From positions 1 to 33,138 of the forward strand of contig JAFZYD010000027.1 in assembly GCA_017616475.1 (NCBI GenBank): 33,138 nt of DNA, in the 5' to 3' direction. A program made the translations under genes and the position numbers. This DNA comes from Bacteroidales bacterium. Its GTDB lineage: Bacteria; Bacteroidota; Bacteroidia; Bacteroidales; UBA932. The notes under the pieces were generated by a model. It was not told where the DNA came from. It saw only the letters and a program-made list of their open reading frames with translations, and made no database searches. Shown here piece by piece: positions 1 to 8,102 of the stretch (its first letter is position 1; every line of letters begins with the position of its first letter).

Positions 1-548
1 ACTTCGTTGTTGGAGTCCAGGGCCATACGGGTGCAATAGCCTTCGGTCATCTCCAGATAGCGGGAACCTTTTGCCTTGGTGCCGTACATTGTACCTACCT
101 GGCTGCGGAGGTTCTTGCCCAGGTCCTCGAGGGAACCGCCCACTGCGAGACCACCTTCGCTGAAAGCGGACTGGGTGCGGCCGTAGACAATCTGGAGGAA
201 GAGCTCGCGCATTGCGGTATTGATGGCGTCGCATACGAGGTCGGTGTTCAGAGCCTCCAGCAAAGTCTTGCCGGGGAGAATTTCAGATGCCATAGCGGCG
301 GAGTGGGTCATACCGGAACAGCCGAGAGTCTCCACCAGAGCCTCCTCTATGATGCCGTCCTTGACATTGAGGGTGAGTTTGCAGCATCCCTGCTGGGGTG
401 CACACCAGCCGATGCCGTGGGTGAGGCCGGAAACGTCCTTAATTTCCTTTACGTGCACCCATTTGCCCTCCTCGGGGATGGGCGCATTGGCGTGGTTGGC
501 GCCTTTGGTAACGCAGCACATTTGCTGCACTTCTTTAGTGTAAATCAT
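1..548 (-). CDS. NifU-like iron-sulfur cluster assembly scaffold protein (5' part, runs off the window)
   Basis: Read on the minus strand from ATG at 548, the frame stays open for 182 codons to the window edge, so the C-terminus is missing. The protein begins MIYTKEVQQMCCVTKGANHA and carries GWCAPQQGCC (residues 47-56), LGCSGMTHSAAMASEILPGK (75-94) and LVCDAINTAMRELF (104-117). The paired Cys77 and Cys106 within LGCSGM and LVCDAI match the U-type Fe-S scaffold fold. This closely resembles the NifU-like scaffold of Bacteroidetes and Firmicutes that is usually encoded beside a 'GGGtGRT' protein; the partner would lie outside the window. The inferred role is cytoplasmic assembly and transfer of Fe-S clusters. 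It is transcribed divergently from the large operon starting at 653. The family assignment is from memory of the sequence type and is fairly secure; the exact client proteins are unknown. Confidence 0.85.
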   Translation of the reverse strand, partial: MIYTKEVQQMCCVTKGANHANAPIPEEGKWVHVKEIKDVSGLTHGIGWCAPQQGCCKLTLNVKDGIIEEALVETLGCSGMTHSAAMASEILPGKTLLEALNTDLVCDAINTAMRELFLQIVYGRTQSAFSEGGLAVGGSLEDLGKNLRSQVGTMYGTKAKGSRYLEMTEGYCTRMALDSNNE

Positions 549-611
549 ATGATTAAAAAAAGGTTGATAATTCTGGACCGCTAAATTAGAAAATAATTGA
601 ATTAAATCCGT

Positions 612-619
612 TATATTTG
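612..619 (+). promoter_or_regulatory. Bacteroidetes -7 promoter element (TATATTTG) of the large exported-protein operon
   Basis: TATATTTG fits the Bacteroidetes sigma-factor -7 consensus TAnnTTTG exactly and sits 33 bases before the chosen ATG at 653. No clear TTG is found 19-21 bases upstream, so the -33 element is weak or absent. The 104-base gap to the divergent NifU-like gene otherwise holds AT-rich sequence and a small CTAAATTAG palindrome at 581-589. Confidence 0.6.
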
Positions 620-652
620 CGCGATATGTTCATTTCACATATAAAGTCCATA

Positions 653-2782
653 ATGAATAAAACGTTTTTCACCATTATCTTGACGTTAGCCTTTGCGGTT
701 GTCTCCTGCAAAGATTATCAAACGCAAATTGATGATTTACAGTCCAAGGTGGATGCCTTGTCCGGCACCACAATCACCGTGGGCAAGATAAATGCAGGAG
801 TGGCCGGGTTGCAAAAGTTGGTGGCTGCGGCGCAGAATGCGGCGCAAGTCAAGAGCGTCACTCCCGGGGACAATTGCTACGTTTTAGATATTAAAGATGC
901 GGGTGTGGTGGAATTGTTCTCCCAGACCTCCGGCATTACCGTGGGCGAAAGCGGCGGCAGCTATTATTGGAAGTTGGCCGGCGAATGGCTTACCGATGCT
1001 TCCGGGGCAAAGGTCCCTGTTGCGACAGACCTTAAGTTCAAGGTAGAGGATTATGCTCTCCAGATGTCTGTGGACGGCGGCAAGACTTGGAAGACAATGG
1101 CTGCGACCGATGCTCCGGCCGTGACCGCGGTAAGCGAAGATGCAAATTCTGTTACCGTCGCTCTGGACGGCGGCACTTCTATAAATCTCCCCAAATATTT
1201 CCCTCTTTCGGTCGCTTTCAGCGGCGACGGCAGCACCTTTGCCGCAACCGGAAAAGTGGCAGTGGATTATTATATCAATGGCGAAGCAGGGGCTTATAAC
1301 GTTGCAATTTCGGCCTCCGACGGATGGGAATACCATATCGATAATGAAACCGAGTTCAAAGGCACAATAACCTTTACCGCGCCGGAAGACCCGGCATCGC
1401 AGAGTGTGGAAGTGTTTGTGGGCGACAACAAGGGACATCTTATTTCTACCGTCCTCAATCTGCCGGAACTCACTGTGAAAGAAGATTTTCCTGTGCTTGC
1501 TCCCGCAACCGAGGCCTATTGCATAGGCAGCGAAGGCGGACAGGCGGAGGTAACTCTCGATACGAACCTGGAATATGAAGTGACTCTGGGCAGCGGCGCG
1601 GCCGGCTGGCTTACCGCCAACGGCACAAAAGCGGTGCGCACCGACGTGCTTGTCTTCACTGCTGTGGCAAACGACAGCCACAATATGCGCAGCGCTGCCG
1701 TCACCATCGCCTCGGGCATCTATTCCAAAGTCGTAACCATTTATCAGGAGGGGCTTCCGGTCGCTTCCGGGCAGAATCTGAGCGCCGGCGGCACCGCAAA
1801 CTGCTACATTGTTACGGCTGAGGGCGATTATTATTTTGACGCCACCGTTATGGGCAACGGACAGGAGGGCATAATACCGAATGTCGGTTTCCACAGCGAA
1901 AGCGCCGCCCTCAGCCCGGTCGATGTCGATTTTGTGATGGAGGGCTATCCCGAGCCGGTAATCGAAAACCTGCGGCTGGAAGACGGCAAGGTATATTTCC
2001 ACGCCAACGGCAAGAAGGGCAACGCCACGGTGTGCGTCTACGACGCGTCCGACAGGGTTGTCTGGAGCTGGCACATCTGGTGCACCGATAGGCCCGCCGA
2101 CAGGCTCCATATGAACCCGGGCGGAGTGCCAATCACTCTTCTGGACCGCAACCTTGGCGCCACCAGCACCAATCCTGCGGACGGCGAGGCCACTTTTGGC
2201 CTGTATTACCAGTGGGGTCGCAAAGACCCGTTCACCAAGGACGATATGTTGTCGTATATGGCCTCCAATGCCAGCATCGATTTGGCTGGAGTCGTGGCTC
2301 GTCCCTATTCGGCATTCAAAACCACAATCAACTACCGCTATGACTGGATACGCACCCGCAACAACTATCTTTGGGGTAATCCTGAATTCAGAAAGACACT
2401 GCCTGCCAGTAGTTTGACCAAAACAATATACGACCCATGCCCGGCAGGATATATGGTGCCGCCGTCATATGTGTTCTACGTGTTTGAGGAAAAATCCCGC
2501 ATTACATATTTGGACAACGGCTTCGTGCTTAAATGTGAGTATGGACAGACCAGTTTCTATCCTTATTCCGGCAGGCTATACCAAGGCTTCTATGACGCTG
2601 TTGGCTATGTCGACAGGTCACAGGCGGTAATGGCCTTGTGGCACTCGTGTGCGGCCCGCTATCATTTGGACGACGATGACGGCGGAACAACTTCTATGGT
2701 GTACGCCTCAAATGGCGACTTAAACCACAAGCCCGATTTCCGCTCCCGCGGCATCCCTGTGCGCTGCATTAAACAAGAATAA
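653..2782 (+). CDS. Large surface lipoprotein: DUF4988-like, Ig-like, BACON-like and FISUMP-like domains
   Basis: This 709-residue lipoprotein starts at ATG 653; an upstream in-frame TTG at 617 lies inside the promoter element and is rejected. The signal peptide ends AVVS|C19, followed by KDYQTQIDD, a charged coiled coil typical of surface lipoproteins. A DUF4988-like region spans about residues 20-155 (TVGKINAGVAGLQKL, TVGESGG, W-LTDASGAKVPVAT). An Ig-like module covers about 183-278, a BACON-like domain about 281-368 (WLTANGTKAV ... VVTIYQEG), and a C-terminal unit about 375-709 starts NLSAGGTANCYIV and contains LLDRNLGATS, GLYYQWGRKDPF, YDPCPAGYMVP and IPVRC. That C-terminal pattern is common in fimbrillin- and FISUMP-type Bacteroidetes proteins. 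No catalytic motif is seen; glycan or protein binding at the cell surface is inferred. It is first in the operon and paralogous to the next gene. Confidence 0.8.
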   Translation: MNKTFFTIILTLAFAVVSCKDYQTQIDDLQSKVDALSGTTITVGKINAGVAGLQKLVAAAQNAAQVKSVTPGDNCYVLDIKDAGVVELFSQTSGITVGESGGSYYWKLAGEWLTDASGAKVPVATDLKFKVEDYALQMSVDGGKTWKTMAATDAPAVTAVSEDANSVTVALDGGTSINLPKYFPLSVAFSGDGSTFAATGKVAVDYYINGEAGAYNVAISASDGWEYHIDNETEFKGTITFTAPEDPASQSVEVFVGDNKGHLISTVLNLPELTVKEDFPVLAPATEAYCIGSEGGQAEVTLDTNLEYEVTLGSGAAGWLTANGTKAVRTDVLVFTAVANDSHNMRSAAVTIASGIYSKVVTIYQEGLPVASGQNLSAGGTANCYIVTAEGDYYFDATVMGNGQEGIIPNVGFHSESAALSPVDVDFVMEGYPEPVIENLRLEDGKVYFHANGKKGNATVCVYDASDRVVWSWHIWCTDRPADRLHMNPGGVPITLLDRNLGATSTNPADGEATFGLYYQWGRKDPFTKDDMLSYMASNASIDLAGVVARPYSAFKTTINYRYDWIRTRNNYLWGNPEFRKTLPASSLTKTIYDPCPAGYMVPPSYVFYVFEEKSRITYLDNGFVLKCEYGQTSFYPYSGRLYQGFYDAVGYVDRSQAVMALWHSCAARYHLDDDDGGTTSMVYASNGDLNHKPDFRSRGIPVRCIKQE

Positions 2783-2794
2783 CACATTCAACAG

Positions 2795-4903
2795 ATGAAA
2801 AAGATATTATTGCCCATCATCGCGATGATTGCCATTGTGGCCACATCCTGCGAAGATTACAAAACCAAAATCGAGGAGATGCAGTCCAAGGTGGACGCCC
2901 TCTCCGGCACCACAGTCACTGTCGGCAAGATTAACGCCGGTGTGGCAGGTCTGCAGAAATTGGTGGCGACCGCCCAGAGCGGCGACCTCGTGAAATACGT
3001 GACCCCCGGCGAAAACTGCTATGTGGTTACATTCAAGAACGCCGGCAACGTAGAGGTTTTCAAGGAGACCTCCAACATTACCGTGGGCGAGAGCGGCGGC
3101 AAATATTTCTGGAAAGTCGGCGGCGACTGGGTCACCGATGCTTCAGGAGCCAAGGTCCCCGTTGCAACCGCCCTCAAGTTCAAGGTAGAAGAATATGCGC
3201 TGCAGATGTCTGCGGACGGCGGCAATACCTGGACACCGATTCCCGCAGTTGACACTCAACTCGTGACCTCCGTTACAGAGGACGCTGCATACGTGACATT
3301 CAACCTTCTTGGCGGCACCGCCCTCAAACTGGAAAAGCACGTCCCCCTGGCCGTTTCTTTTAGCGGCGACGGCAGTACTCTGGCAGCAGCAGGCAGGGTT
3401 GTGGTCGAGTATGTGATCAAAGGCGAAACCGGCTCATATACGGTTACTCCCGTAGCCGGCGAAGGCTGGAAAGCCACTGTCACCGCAGAAACTCCGTACA
3501 AGGGTGCGATTGAGTTCGTGGCTCCTGCGGATGCCGCTTCCAACACCGTCACAGTAATGGTGAGCGACGGTATGGGCCATATGGTGACCTCAGAAATGGA
3601 TTTGGCGGTTCTCACAGTAAAAGAAGACTTCCCGGTAATGTATCCCACCTGGGAGGCATACAGCATAGGCTGCGACGGCGGCACCGTTGAGGTGGACCTC
3701 AACACCAATCTGGAATACGAGGTGGCTATCGCCTCAGAAGCCGCTTCCTGGCTCACCGCCGGCGGCACCAAGGCAGTCCGCGTAGACAAGATTGCCTTTA
3801 CCGCAACAGCTAACGAATCTTTTGCCTATCGCAGCGCGCTGGTTACTTTCACCGCGGGCGATTATGTCAAGACGGTGGCAATATGGCAGGAAGGGCAGCA
3901 GCAGCAGGTCGGGACCAACCTCAGCGAGAACGGCACTGCCAACTGCTACATTATAACCGGAGAGGGCGATTATTACTTTGACGCGACCGTTGCCGGCTGC
4001 GGCGAAAGCGGCATTGTTATGAACGGCGCCGTGCCCGCCGACGATTTTCCCGCAACTTCACTACTGGAACCGGCAAGCACCAAGATTCAACTGAACCAGA
4101 ACGGGATGATAAGCAACGTGCGCCTGTCCGGCGGCAAGATATATTTCCACGCCAGCGGCGTAAAGGGCAATGCGTCGATATCTGTTTCCAACAACAGGTA
4201 TGTGATTTGGAGCTGGCACATCTGGTGCACCGATATGCCCAGGGAACGCACCCACACCAACCCCGATATGCTGCAGTTCACTGTGCTGGACCGCAACCTG
4301 GGCGCCATCAGCGCCAATCCCGCGGACGGTGAAGATACCTACGGCTTGTATTACCAGTGGGGCCGCAAAGATCCTTTCGAGTACCCCTGCGATTTCCAGA
4401 CGAATTCTTCACACGCATTTGCATTCGCTTCCCGTTATCCGCTGCGTCCCTTCTCGTCTGACGGAAACGCCGACGGCAACTGGTACACCGGCCGCTCCGA
4501 TGCTCTTTGGGGTAATATTTACTATCAGAAGTCTTTGGCACTCAAAGATATACAGAAGTCCATCTACGACCCGTGCCCCGTTGGGTATATGGTTGCTCCT
4601 TCCAATGCCTTCTTGATTCTGGCAGACGAAAGCCGCACAGAAGTTCTTGAGAACGGATTCCTGGTGCACGGCGATTACGGCCAGACCAACTTTTATCCTT
4701 TTGCCGGTCGTCAGTACAGGGGCTCTACCCGTGGCGAAGAATTCGCCCTGTGGCACTCAACTGCCGGCCGCTACGGCTACTACGACGATGCGGGCGGTTG
4801 CGAAACCCTCTACAATGTTGCTACTGGTATATTTAATTGGTACTACGGCGATATGCGAGTCCGCGCAATTCCCGTGCGTTGTGTAAAGCAGGTAAATGAA
4901 TAG
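2795..4903 (+). CDS. Large surface lipoprotein, paralogue of the preceding gene
   Basis: A 702-residue lipoprotein with the same domain order as its upstream neighbour, 12 bases away. The signal peptide ends VATS|C19 and is followed by EDYKTKIEEMQSKVDALSG, a short coiled coil. DUF4988-like, Ig-like (KHVPLAVSFSGDG onward) and BACON-like (SWLTAGGTKAV ... TVAIWQEG) regions follow. The C-terminal unit opens NLSENGTANCYIITGEG and includes VLDRNLGAIS, GLYYQWGRKDPF, YDPCPVGYMVAP and IPVRCVKQ. Divergence from the first copy is spread along the length, indicating an older duplication. A Gln run (QQQQ) marks the linker between BACON-like and C-terminal parts. The stop overlaps the next start by eight bases, suggesting translational coupling. 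No enzyme motif is visible; a surface binding or scaffold role is inferred. Confidence 0.8.
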   Translation: MKKILLPIIAMIAIVATSCEDYKTKIEEMQSKVDALSGTTVTVGKINAGVAGLQKLVATAQSGDLVKYVTPGENCYVVTFKNAGNVEVFKETSNITVGESGGKYFWKVGGDWVTDASGAKVPVATALKFKVEEYALQMSADGGNTWTPIPAVDTQLVTSVTEDAAYVTFNLLGGTALKLEKHVPLAVSFSGDGSTLAAAGRVVVEYVIKGETGSYTVTPVAGEGWKATVTAETPYKGAIEFVAPADAASNTVTVMVSDGMGHMVTSEMDLAVLTVKEDFPVMYPTWEAYSIGCDGGTVEVDLNTNLEYEVAIASEAASWLTAGGTKAVRVDKIAFTATANESFAYRSALVTFTAGDYVKTVAIWQEGQQQQVGTNLSENGTANCYIITGEGDYYFDATVAGCGESGIVMNGAVPADDFPATSLLEPASTKIQLNQNGMISNVRLSGGKIYFHASGVKGNASISVSNNRYVIWSWHIWCTDMPRERTHTNPDMLQFTVLDRNLGAISANPADGEDTYGLYYQWGRKDPFEYPCDFQTNSSHAFAFASRYPLRPFSSDGNADGNWYTGRSDALWGNIYYQKSLALKDIQKSIYDPCPVGYMVAPSNAFLILADESRTEVLENGFLVHGDYGQTNFYPFAGRQYRGSTRGEEFALWHSTAGRYGYYDDAGGCETLYNVATGIFNWYYGDMRVRAIPVRCVKQVNE

Positions 4904-6488
4904 GGTAGTCACCATATTTCTGGCCGTCGCGCTGCTGGCTGTTTCCTGCCAAAAGCAGGAGCAGGAGGAGTTGGCCCGTCTACAGCAGGAGGCAGAAAGC
5001 CTCGCTGCCGGGGTGGGCGACACTGCATCGCCCTCCGCCAATGCCGACGTACCGCAGGATGGGGACTTTTTCTTCACCTTTGACAAAACGAAATACGGCG
5101 TCAACGCCGGCTCCGACGTCAGCGTCGCTTTTTCGCTGCAAGAAAAGGCAGACGTCGAGGTGCTTGTGAAGGAGGGCTGGAGCGCAAAGGTCAACTACAG
5201 TTCGGAGACCGGGGGCGAGATAGTGCTCACTTGCCCGGATCCCGCGGTATATGCCGATGTTGTAGCTGTGGCCACTGCGCCGGACGGCAAGAAGACCTCC
5301 GCCAAAATCAATTTGATGATACGCGACCCCTACAGCGACTCCACCCGGCCCAGGCTGGAGACTGTGGGCTACTATTTCCGTACCTTCAATGCTACTCCGG
5401 AAAACATCCAGCGGCTGGCGGATGCCGGAATAAGTATAATTACCGTAGAGGGAGAAGATTATGGTTTTGAGTCGCTGATGGATTTGTGCCGCCAGTACGG
5501 CATAAAGGTGTTGCTAATCGTGGGCGGCTATGCCGGCCGTGCATACGAGAACCGGGACGCATATTACGGTGAGCTGGTAGATTTCATTAACCGGATGAAG
5601 GACCGCCCGGAACTCTTCGGCTGGTGGATTTGCGATGAGCCGAGCATCGAAGATGCCCCCAGGGTCAAGGCGATGAAAGATATGGTGGAAGAGTTGGACC
5701 CCGACCATCCGGTATATCTCAATTACCATCCCAACGCCTCTTCCGGCTCGCTTGGCGTCGACTCCTATTACGATTATATAAACCTGTTTACAGATTATCT
5801 CGATCAGGACCTTATATCGTTCGACATTTATCCCATCTATCCCGGTCGCATACAGAGCGACTGGCATTATTGCCTGCAGATTGTGGCCGATGCCGCCAGG
5901 CGCCACGGGGTTCCGTTCTGGACCTTCGCAGCCAGTTGCTGGATAGACAGCGAGGGAGAGGCGGTAAGGCGCGAGAAGCCCAACAAGTATAACGAACTCC
6001 TGCAGATTTACACCAGCCTTGCATTTGGCTCTCAGTGTATGCAGTATTTCACTATGAGTGCCTATGGCGGTACCACCTATGCTCCGTTTATGTACGACAA
6101 TACAGTGACGGCCGCCTACGACGCGCTCAAGGACGCCAACACCCGGATGCTCAAGCGCAGCTTTGTGTTCAAAGATTGCAATGTAACCAAGATTCGCAGC
6201 ACGGGCGAAAAGTCCACCTTCGATACCCGCCTTGCCGTTACGGATTATCCGGAGTGCCTAAAAAGTTTCGATTCCACCTACAGCGTCCTGGTTTCGTTCG
6301 TTGAGAACAAGGGCAACGAATATATAGTGGTCGTGAACAACTATTGGAGTGTAGACCAGATTGTCAGCATAGAGTTTACCGACAGTTACTACCTTATAGA
6401 CCAGGAAGGTGTATTTACCGAATACGAACCCGGATTGACCCATTTCTTATTGGAAAAGGGCGAAATGCTTGTGTTTAAATATAAGTAG
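4896..6488 (+). CDS. Glycosidase-like TIM-barrel lipoprotein (paralogue 1 of 6)
   Basis: A 530-residue lipoprotein. The lipobox is LAVS|C18, followed by the helix QKQEQEELARLQQEAESLAA. An Ig-like module spans about 57-146 and ends LMIRDPYSDSTRP, the junction found in all these paralogues. A TIM-barrel domain occupies about 155-440, and a C-terminal beta-sandwich about 460-530 ends KGEMLVFKYK. The barrel has FGWWICDEPS (Glu248, the position of a clan GH-A acid/base at the end of strand 4, but preceded by Asp instead of Asn) and ISFDIYPIYP (Asp310). The sequence PFWTFAASCWI follows where the GH-A nucleophile Glu would be expected, but none is there. It is therefore either a glycosidase with an unusual active site or a binding protein. 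No CAZy family can be named by eye. It is the most divergent of the four lipoprotein copies in its C-terminal part. Confidence 0.75.
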   Translation: MNRVVTIFLAVALLAVSCQKQEQEELARLQQEAESLAAGVGDTASPSANADVPQDGDFFFTFDKTKYGVNAGSDVSVAFSLQEKADVEVLVKEGWSAKVNYSSETGGEIVLTCPDPAVYADVVAVATAPDGKKTSAKINLMIRDPYSDSTRPRLETVGYYFRTFNATPENIQRLADAGISIITVEGEDYGFESLMDLCRQYGIKVLLIVGGYAGRAYENRDAYYGELVDFINRMKDRPELFGWWICDEPSIEDAPRVKAMKDMVEELDPDHPVYLNYHPNASSGSLGVDSYYDYINLFTDYLDQDLISFDIYPIYPGRIQSDWHYCLQIVADAARRHGVPFWTFAASCWIDSEGEAVRREKPNKYNELLQIYTSLAFGSQCMQYFTMSAYGGTTYAPFMYDNTVTAAYDALKDANTRMLKRSFVFKDCNVTKIRSTGEKSTFDTRLAVTDYPECLKSFDSTYSVLVSFVENKGNEYIVVVNNYWSVDQIVSIEFTDSYYLIDQEGVFTEYEPGLTHFLLEKGEMLVFKYK

Positions 6489-6491
6489 GCA

Positions 6492-8102
6492 ATGAAAAGA
6501 ATAAACTGCATATTGCTTATTGCTGCACTGCTCTTTGCCGCTTCCTGCCAGAAGCAGGAGAAGGCGGAATTGGAGCGTCTGCAGCAGGAGGCGGACCGTC
6601 TGCAGCAGCTCATTGGCAGCACTGTTGCGCCGGAAGGCGAAAGTGTCGTGCCTCAAGAAGATGCGGCGTTCGCTTTCTCCTTTGACAAGACGCGCTATGC
6701 AGTGGATGCCGGGGGTAGCGTCACCGTAGGTTATTCTTTGCCGGTTGAATCTACCGTGCAGGCGGAATGCAACGGCGCCTGGAGCGTTGACGTTAATGCC
6801 CAGGGAGCGACCGGCCGGATAACCATCAGTGCTCCTGAGGCAGCTTCGCCCTGCGACGTGGTGGTGACAGCTACCGATGCCGCCGGGCACAGGACATCTG
6901 CTACTCTCAATGTTATGGTGCGCGACCCATATACCGACGCTGTCCGTCCCGATTTTATGGCTATGGGCTACTACGGCTTCAAGCCGCACGTGGCAACGCT
7001 GGAAAACTTCCAGAAGCTTGCGGACGCCGGGATTCGCGCAATAACCATAGAAACCGACGAGTCGGACTATATGCGGCAGATGGATTTCGCCGCCCAGGTG
7101 GGAATGAAAGCGGTGCCCGTGGTTTGGTACTATGCAGAGCGCTATGCCCAGTACGGCGACGAATACACCGGACTGGACGAGGTTATAAACCTGCTCAAGG
7201 ACCACCCCGCTACTATGGCCTACCACATTTACGACGAGCCGAGCACGGCCCTCATCCCGTATCTCAAAAAGCAGAAAGACAAAATAGAATCGCTTGATCC
7301 GGTGCATCCGGTGTATATCAACCTCAACCCGGACGGCAGCCCCAGCGCCCTCGGCGTGGATTATTACCACGATTATATAGAGGCCTTTGCCCGCGACTGC
7401 GAAATGAAGTTCATATCGTTCGATATGTACCCTATGCGGCCCGAAACTGACCCGCAGTATCCCGACGGTATAGTTGGATATTGGTATCAGTGTATGGAAG
7501 CGGTGTCGTCTATCACAAAGAAATACGGAATCCCGTTCTGGGCCTTCGCCGCCAGTTGCTGGATAGACAAAGAGCAGAATTTGTTCGCAAAACCCAGCGT
7601 GGAGAATCTGCGCCTCCAGGTTTATACCGATTTGGCCTACGGCGCACAGGTGGTAGAATATTTCACCATTATGCAGTACGGCGGCACCGATTTCGCCCCG
7701 ATTATGGCGGACGGCACCTGGAGCGGTGCGTACGACATTCTCAAGGAGTTCAACCTCGAGATGCAGAAGCGCGGCTATATTTTTAACGGTTGCAAGATGG
7801 ACAGGGTTCGCTACACCGGAGTTCCGCCCTTCTTCTGCCAGGCCTTTTCCGAGGCCGACCTGCCGCCCCAGATAGGCGCCCTTTCCACCGCAGGAAACGC
7901 CCTGGTCTCCTTCCTGGAGAACGCAGGCAACCAATATGTAGCGGTATGCAGCCGCTCGCACAGAGACAAAAACACCCTCGATTTGGTGTTGAACGATATG
8001 GTCTATGTGATAGACCGAGACGGACAGTTTATAGAATGCCCCGCAGGCCCGGCGACCTTTGCTATGGACGAGGGGGATATGTTGGTAATTAAGGTGAAGT
8101 AA
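6492..8102 (+). CDS. Glycosidase-like TIM-barrel lipoprotein (paralogue 2 of 6)
   Basis: A 536-residue lipoprotein, lipobox FAAS|C19, followed by QKQEKAELERLQQEADRLQQ, a clean heptad-type coiled coil. The Ig-like module (about 60-145) ends VMVRDPYTDAVRP. The TIM-barrel begins MAMGYYGFKP and carries AYHIYDEPST (Glu249), FISFDMYPM (Asp311), PFWAFAASCWI and YGAQVVEYFTIMQYGGTD. A beta-sandwich (about 468-536) ends EGDMLVIKVK. The barrel loop after FDMYP is longer than in its neighbours (PETDPQYPDG). The start lies three bases after the previous stop and the next ATG follows its stop directly. The first 38 bases of the lipobox/coil region are identical to the next gene, evidence of recent exchange or duplication. 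The extracytoplasmic role on a sugar polymer is inferred from fold and context only. Confidence 0.75.
   Translation: MKRINCILLIAALLFAASCQKQEKAELERLQQEADRLQQLIGSTVAPEGESVVPQEDAAFAFSFDKTRYAVDAGGSVTVGYSLPVESTVQAECNGAWSVDVNAQGATGRITISAPEAASPCDVVVTATDAAGHRTSATLNVMVRDPYTDAVRPDFMAMGYYGFKPHVATLENFQKLADAGIRAITIETDESDYMRQMDFAAQVGMKAVPVVWYYAERYAQYGDEYTGLDEVINLLKDHPATMAYHIYDEPSTALIPYLKKQKDKIESLDPVHPVYINLNPDGSPSALGVDYYHDYIEAFARDCEMKFISFDMYPMRPETDPQYPDGIVGYWYQCMEAVSSITKKYGIPFWAFAASCWIDKEQNLFAKPSVENLRLQVYTDLAYGAQVVEYFTIMQYGGTDFAPIMADGTWSGAYDILKEFNLEMQKRGYIFNGCKMDRVRYTGVPPFFCQAFSEADLPPQIGALSTAGNALVSFLENAGNQYVAVCSRSHRDKNTLDLVLNDMVYVIDRDGQFIECPAGPATFAMDEGDMLVIKVK
6541..6578 (+). repeat. 38-base exact direct repeat, copy 1
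   Basis: Bases 6541-6578, which encode the lipobox end and start of the coiled coil, are identical to 8149-8186 in the next paralogue, although the preceding signal-peptide codons differ. Confidence 0.85.

Noticed and set aside
617..652. TTG start extending the first lipoprotein by twelve residues
   Set aside because: The TTG is the end of the TATATTTG promoter element, and the signal peptide begins properly at ATG 653. The same holds for TTG at 19721 and 24696.
884..2110. Long open frame on the minus strand opposite the first lipoprotein gene
   Set aside because: It is antisense to a gene with clear signal peptide and domains; it has no family-like sequence, and such frames are expected from the codon bias.
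6447..7961. 504-codon minus-strand open frame opposite paralogue 2
   Set aside because: Low-complexity composition, no start context, and fully overlapped by a conserved paralogue.
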